This document shows positions 62,058 through 64,000 of a stretch of 64,000 bases of DNA, one piece after another. Below the pieces are notes generated by a model, which made no database searches, was not told the origin of the DNA, and saw nothing but the letters and a program-made list of their open reading frames with translations. Position numbers and translations under genes: made by a program. Origin of the DNA: Pontibacter actiniarum (GTDB taxonomy: Bacteria; Bacteroidota; Bacteroidia; Cytophagales; Hymenobacteraceae). The DNA lies in NCBI RefSeq assembly GCF_003585765.1, contig NZ_CP021235.1:2914001-2978000 (forward strand), in the 5' to 3' direction. Position 1 is the stretch's first letter, and the number at the start of each line of letters is the position of its first letter.

Positions 62058-62200
62058 TCGTAGTATTTGGTAATGCAGTAAAACAGGAGGATCAGAAAGG
62101 CGAGGTTGCCCAGCACCAGCCAGTACATGCCGGACCAGCTGCTAAAAAACGGGGGCTTCGTGATCGGTGCCTCCTCGTCTACAGGCTTTTTTTCTTCCAT
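62054..62200 (-). CDS. 48-residue single-helix membrane protein overlapping the symporter start
   Basis: On the minus strand an ATG at 62200 opens 48 codons ending in TGA at 62054, overlapping the symporter start ATG (62057-62055) by four bases. The product begins MEEKKPVDEEAPITKPPFF, then has one hydrophobic segment (about 25-42, MYWLVLGNLAFLILLFYC) and a short ITKYYE tail. The acidic N-terminus and single helix suggest a small subunit or stabiliser of the symporter. I know no named family. The four-base overlap and codon quality support it as real. Confidence 0.7.
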   Translation of the reverse strand: MEEKKPVDEEAPITKPPFFSSWSGMYWLVLGNLAFLILLFYCITKYYE

Positions 62201-62268
62201 GGTGTTAGCTTTGAGAAGAGCCACAGGCAAATGAGAGGCTCTAAAACCCCTCTCCTTTGCCCAGAAAG

Positions 62269-64000
62269 CTATTTTATACTTGATTTGGCCTCGCCGGCGG
62301 CTGGGCTTTCCTTGCCCAGGGAAATAAGGTTGGAGAACAACCGGTAGGCCCCGGGCACACCGGCTGGCAACTCCCTGAACCAGGAGTAACCCGTGTAGAT
62401 ATAGTACCCTTTGCCATACTTAGCCACAAGCAGACCGCCGTCACGGGCTGGCTCCCCGGGGTCGTTGGACGAAAGTATAGGGGTAAAGGCAGCGTCCCAC
62501 GCATTCGGGAAGTATAAACCCCGCTCCTGCACCCACCCCTCAAAGTCCTCCTTGGTGATTTTGTTCGGCGTGTTGAGCACCGGGTGGTTTGGTTGCAGGA
62601 ACCTTACCTCGGCATCCTCCACCGTTACCCGGTCGCGGGAGAGCTGGAGCGGGTACGGAGCGATGCCGGGCATTACCAGGCTATGGTTGGTGTTGTACTG
62701 CACAATCAGGTTACCGCCCTGCTTCACATAGTCCAGCAGCGTGGGCTGGTAAAATTTAATGCGGTCTACGGTGTTGTAAGCCCGCACCCCCAGTATAATG
62801 GCGTCAAACTGCTTCAGGTAATCCAGGCGCATGTTCTCATCCTGCAGCAGGGTTACCTCATAGCCGATCTGCTGCAGGCTGGCCGGGATTTCGTCGCCGG
62901 CCCCCATCAGGTAACCTACCCGCTGGCCGCGCTTCTGCAGGTCCAGCTTCACGATTTTTGCGGTGGCCTCCGGAAAGGTAACCTGCGCCGGAATATGGCT
63001 GTAGCTGATCTGGTTCAGGCCCTGGGAGTACGTTTTGCCATCTACCGAGGCAATGGCCGTCAGCTGCGCCTCCTGCTGTTTTTTTGGCGGGTACACCATA
63101 AAGGCTATTTGCTGCTCAGCCCCTTTGTTCTGCAAGTTAAAAGGCACAGCGGCTGGTTCAGCACGCCAGCCTTTGGGCAGCTGCAGCCTCAGTTCGCCGC
63201 TTACTTTGTCCTTGCCGGCTTTTACCAGCACCTGCACCTGCTTCGGCTCCTGGCCTGCAAACATAAACACGTGCTCCTTCAGGTTTACGAACACCGGCGG
63301 CGTCACGACGAACGGCCGGTATACTTCCCCCGCCACCGGGTCGGTGCGCTTATGCACGACAGGCACGCTTACCTGCAGCGGCTCCCCGGCCACCTGTAAA
63401 GTAAAGACAGCCTGGGCTGCAGGGGCATTTTCCGGCAGGCCCACCTGCTGCTGCTGCTCTACTGCAAACATGCCCAGAGAGCCGGGCTTGCGCAGCCAGT
63501 ACGGCTGCGAATAAGCCATACTTTGCGGAAGCACTTTCCGCGCGCTGTACTTCAGGGGCTCGTTATTTTTAAGGCTGATGTTAAGTGTGGTGTCTGTATT
63601 AGCAAAACTGTAGCGGACACTTTGCAGCGTAACCGGCTCCGCCGAGCGGTTAACGGCCTCTACCTGTAGCTCTACAGGCTGGCCGGGGGCAGCGGCGAAG
63701 TCGGCAGCCGTTACCTCCAGGTACAGGCCCAGCGCGTACTGCACCACATCCTGCAGCTCCTCCAGCTTCACGCGCTTCCAATAGCTATCGGGCAGTTTCT
63801 CCAGCTCTTTTTTGGCCGCGATAAGCGTCGGCACCACGCTGGCAGGTTCAGAGGGCTTATACCCCTCGATGGCCTTGCGGATAAGCTGCTGCACTTTCTC
63901 TCCCCCCTTCACTCGGCCCCAACTGGTGTTGATTCCTTCAAACAGCTCCTGCTGCGCCTTGTCGCCTGCCGTGTGCTGCAGGTACTCTATACTTGTTCCA
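62269..64000 (-). CDS. PIG-L family deacetylase-type protein, C-terminal part, 5' end outside the window
   Basis: The frame is open from 64000 down to the stop at 62269 and so is partial at its N-terminus; a GTG at 63912 is only an internal codon. The visible 577 residues have the layout of the long Bacteroidota PIG-L (LmbE) proteins downstream of their deacetylase domain: beta-sandwich repeats (EVTAADFAAAPGQPVELQVEAVN is split here), then a flavodoxin-like GATase-type segment (GYLMGAGDEIPASLQQIGYE, FDAIILGVRAYNTVDRI, YVKQGGNLIVQYNTNHSLV). The catalytic zinc motif would lie upstream, beyond the window. A short gap leads to the 48-residue protein and symporter genes. Confidence 0.75.
   Translation of the reverse strand, partial: GTSIEYLQHTAGDKAQQELFEGINTSWGRVKGGEKVQQLIRKAIEGYKPSEPASVVPTLIAAKKELEKLPDSYWKRVKLEELQDVVQYALGLYLEVTAADFAAAPGQPVELQVEAVNRSAEPVTLQSVRYSFANTDTTLNISLKNNEPLKYSARKVLPQSMAYSQPYWLRKPGSLGMFAVEQQQQVGLPENAPAAQAVFTLQVAGEPLQVSVPVVHKRTDPVAGEVYRPFVVTPPVFVNLKEHVFMFAGQEPKQVQVLVKAGKDKVSGELRLQLPKGWRAEPAAVPFNLQNKGAEQQIAFMVYPPKKQQEAQLTAIASVDGKTYSQGLNQISYSHIPAQVTFPEATAKIVKLDLQKRGQRVGYLMGAGDEIPASLQQIGYEVTLLQDENMRLDYLKQFDAIILGVRAYNTVDRIKFYQPTLLDYVKQGGNLIVQYNTNHSLVMPGIAPYPLQLSRDRVTVEDAEVRFLQPNHPVLNTPNKITKEDFEGWVQERGLYFPNAWDAAFTPILSSNDPGEPARDGGLLVAKYGKGYYIYTGYSWFRELPAGVPGAYRLFSNLISLGKESPAAGEAKSSIK

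Larger units (their letters stand above)
1..64000. repeat. Dispersed heptamer TATACTT/AAGTATA
   Basis: By hand I count about 37 TATACTT and 26 AAGTATA on the plus strand. Examples: 1338, 3254, 5714, 9061, 11369, 27438, 31564, 46267, 51372, 57594-region neighbours and 63322 for TATACTT; 17287, 29642, 36903, 39530, 41164, 49354, 55159, 60367 and 62522 for AAGTATA. CATACTT/AAGTATG adds about 25 more. Positions are approximate to a few bases. Confidence 0.75.

Noticed and set aside
61023..62063. Long plus-strand open frame of 346 codons
   Set aside because: His- and Gln-rich product antisense to the sodium:solute symporter gene, an effect of high G+C in the third codon position.
1..64000. CRISPR arrays, insertion sequences, prophage, integrases, rRNA
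   Set aside because: I looked for spaced direct repeats, transposase-like products and rRNA signatures and saw none. The only short repeats are those listed.

Overview
The window reads as chromosomal DNA of a Bacteroidota bacterium, most likely Cytophagales/Hymenobacteraceae (Pontibacter-like). The reasons are a SusC/SusD pair, TAnnTTTG-type promoter boxes, few Shine-Dalgarno sequences, many Bacteroidota-typical families (DUF2911, M61, PIG-L next to a sodium:solute symporter, triple-tyrosine regulators) and a G+C content that looks to be in the mid-50s. The genus is inference. I see no phage, IS, integrase, CRISPR or rRNA. There is one tRNA, tRNA-Leu(CAG).

Layout. 0.3-2.1 kb: a YebC-family protein and a Ca2+/Na+ antiporter-type exchanger. 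2.1-15.1 kb: a polysaccharide utilization locus (SusC, SusD, PKD-containing surface lipoprotein, GH16 endo-glucanase, GH3 beta-glucosidase) with a convergent membrane-spanning LuxR-type regulator; beta-1,3-glucan (laminarin-like) is the best substrate guess. 15.4-33.9 kb: housekeeping and envelope genes (erythromycin-esterase-like protein, DUF4197, CinA, 2-oxoacid dehydrogenase E2, DnaK, an outer-membrane barrel, PurK-PurE, MarC, a pair of M16 peptidases, a di-haem cytochrome c, two RDD proteins). 33.9-38.8 kb (minus strand): DUF389 protein, a histidine phosphatase and a large TPR protein with an embedded HExxH metallopeptidase.

38.9-47.4 kb is a coherent envelope-remodelling block. It holds a sensor kinase/OmpR-type regulator pair divergent from a UDP-glucuronate 4-epimerase-like gene, a PAP2 phosphatase, then an overlapping operon of a polyprenyl-phosphate-sugar GT2, a duplicated lipid-A-biosynthesis-N-terminal-domain protein and an ArnT-like GT39, followed by tRNA-Leu and a second PAP2 paralogue. 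I infer uronic-acid modification of lipid A or another envelope glycan under two-component control. 47.5-59.5 kb: RNA 2',3'-cyclic phosphodiesterase, a stand-alone CinA C-terminal domain, methyltransferases, M61 peptidase, MBL-fold hydrolase, a symporter, an MsbA-like ABC exporter and DUF2911. 59.5-60.3 kb is a long non-coding stretch of palindromic repeat modules. 60.3-64 kb (minus strand): a symporter, a 48-residue membrane miniprotein overlapping it by four bases, and the 3' part of a PIG-L-type gene running off the window.

The most unusual signal is not a gene. The heptamer TATACTT (complement AAGTATA) occurs about 60 times in 64 kb by my hand count, on both strands, in several reading frames, between genes and inside terminator hairpins, against roughly five expected from base composition. 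It behaves like a genome-wide DNA signal (uptake-sequence-like, Chi-like or protein-binding). The second is the set of three-hairpin modules at 59.6-59.9 kb, whose two full copies differ by compensatory base changes.
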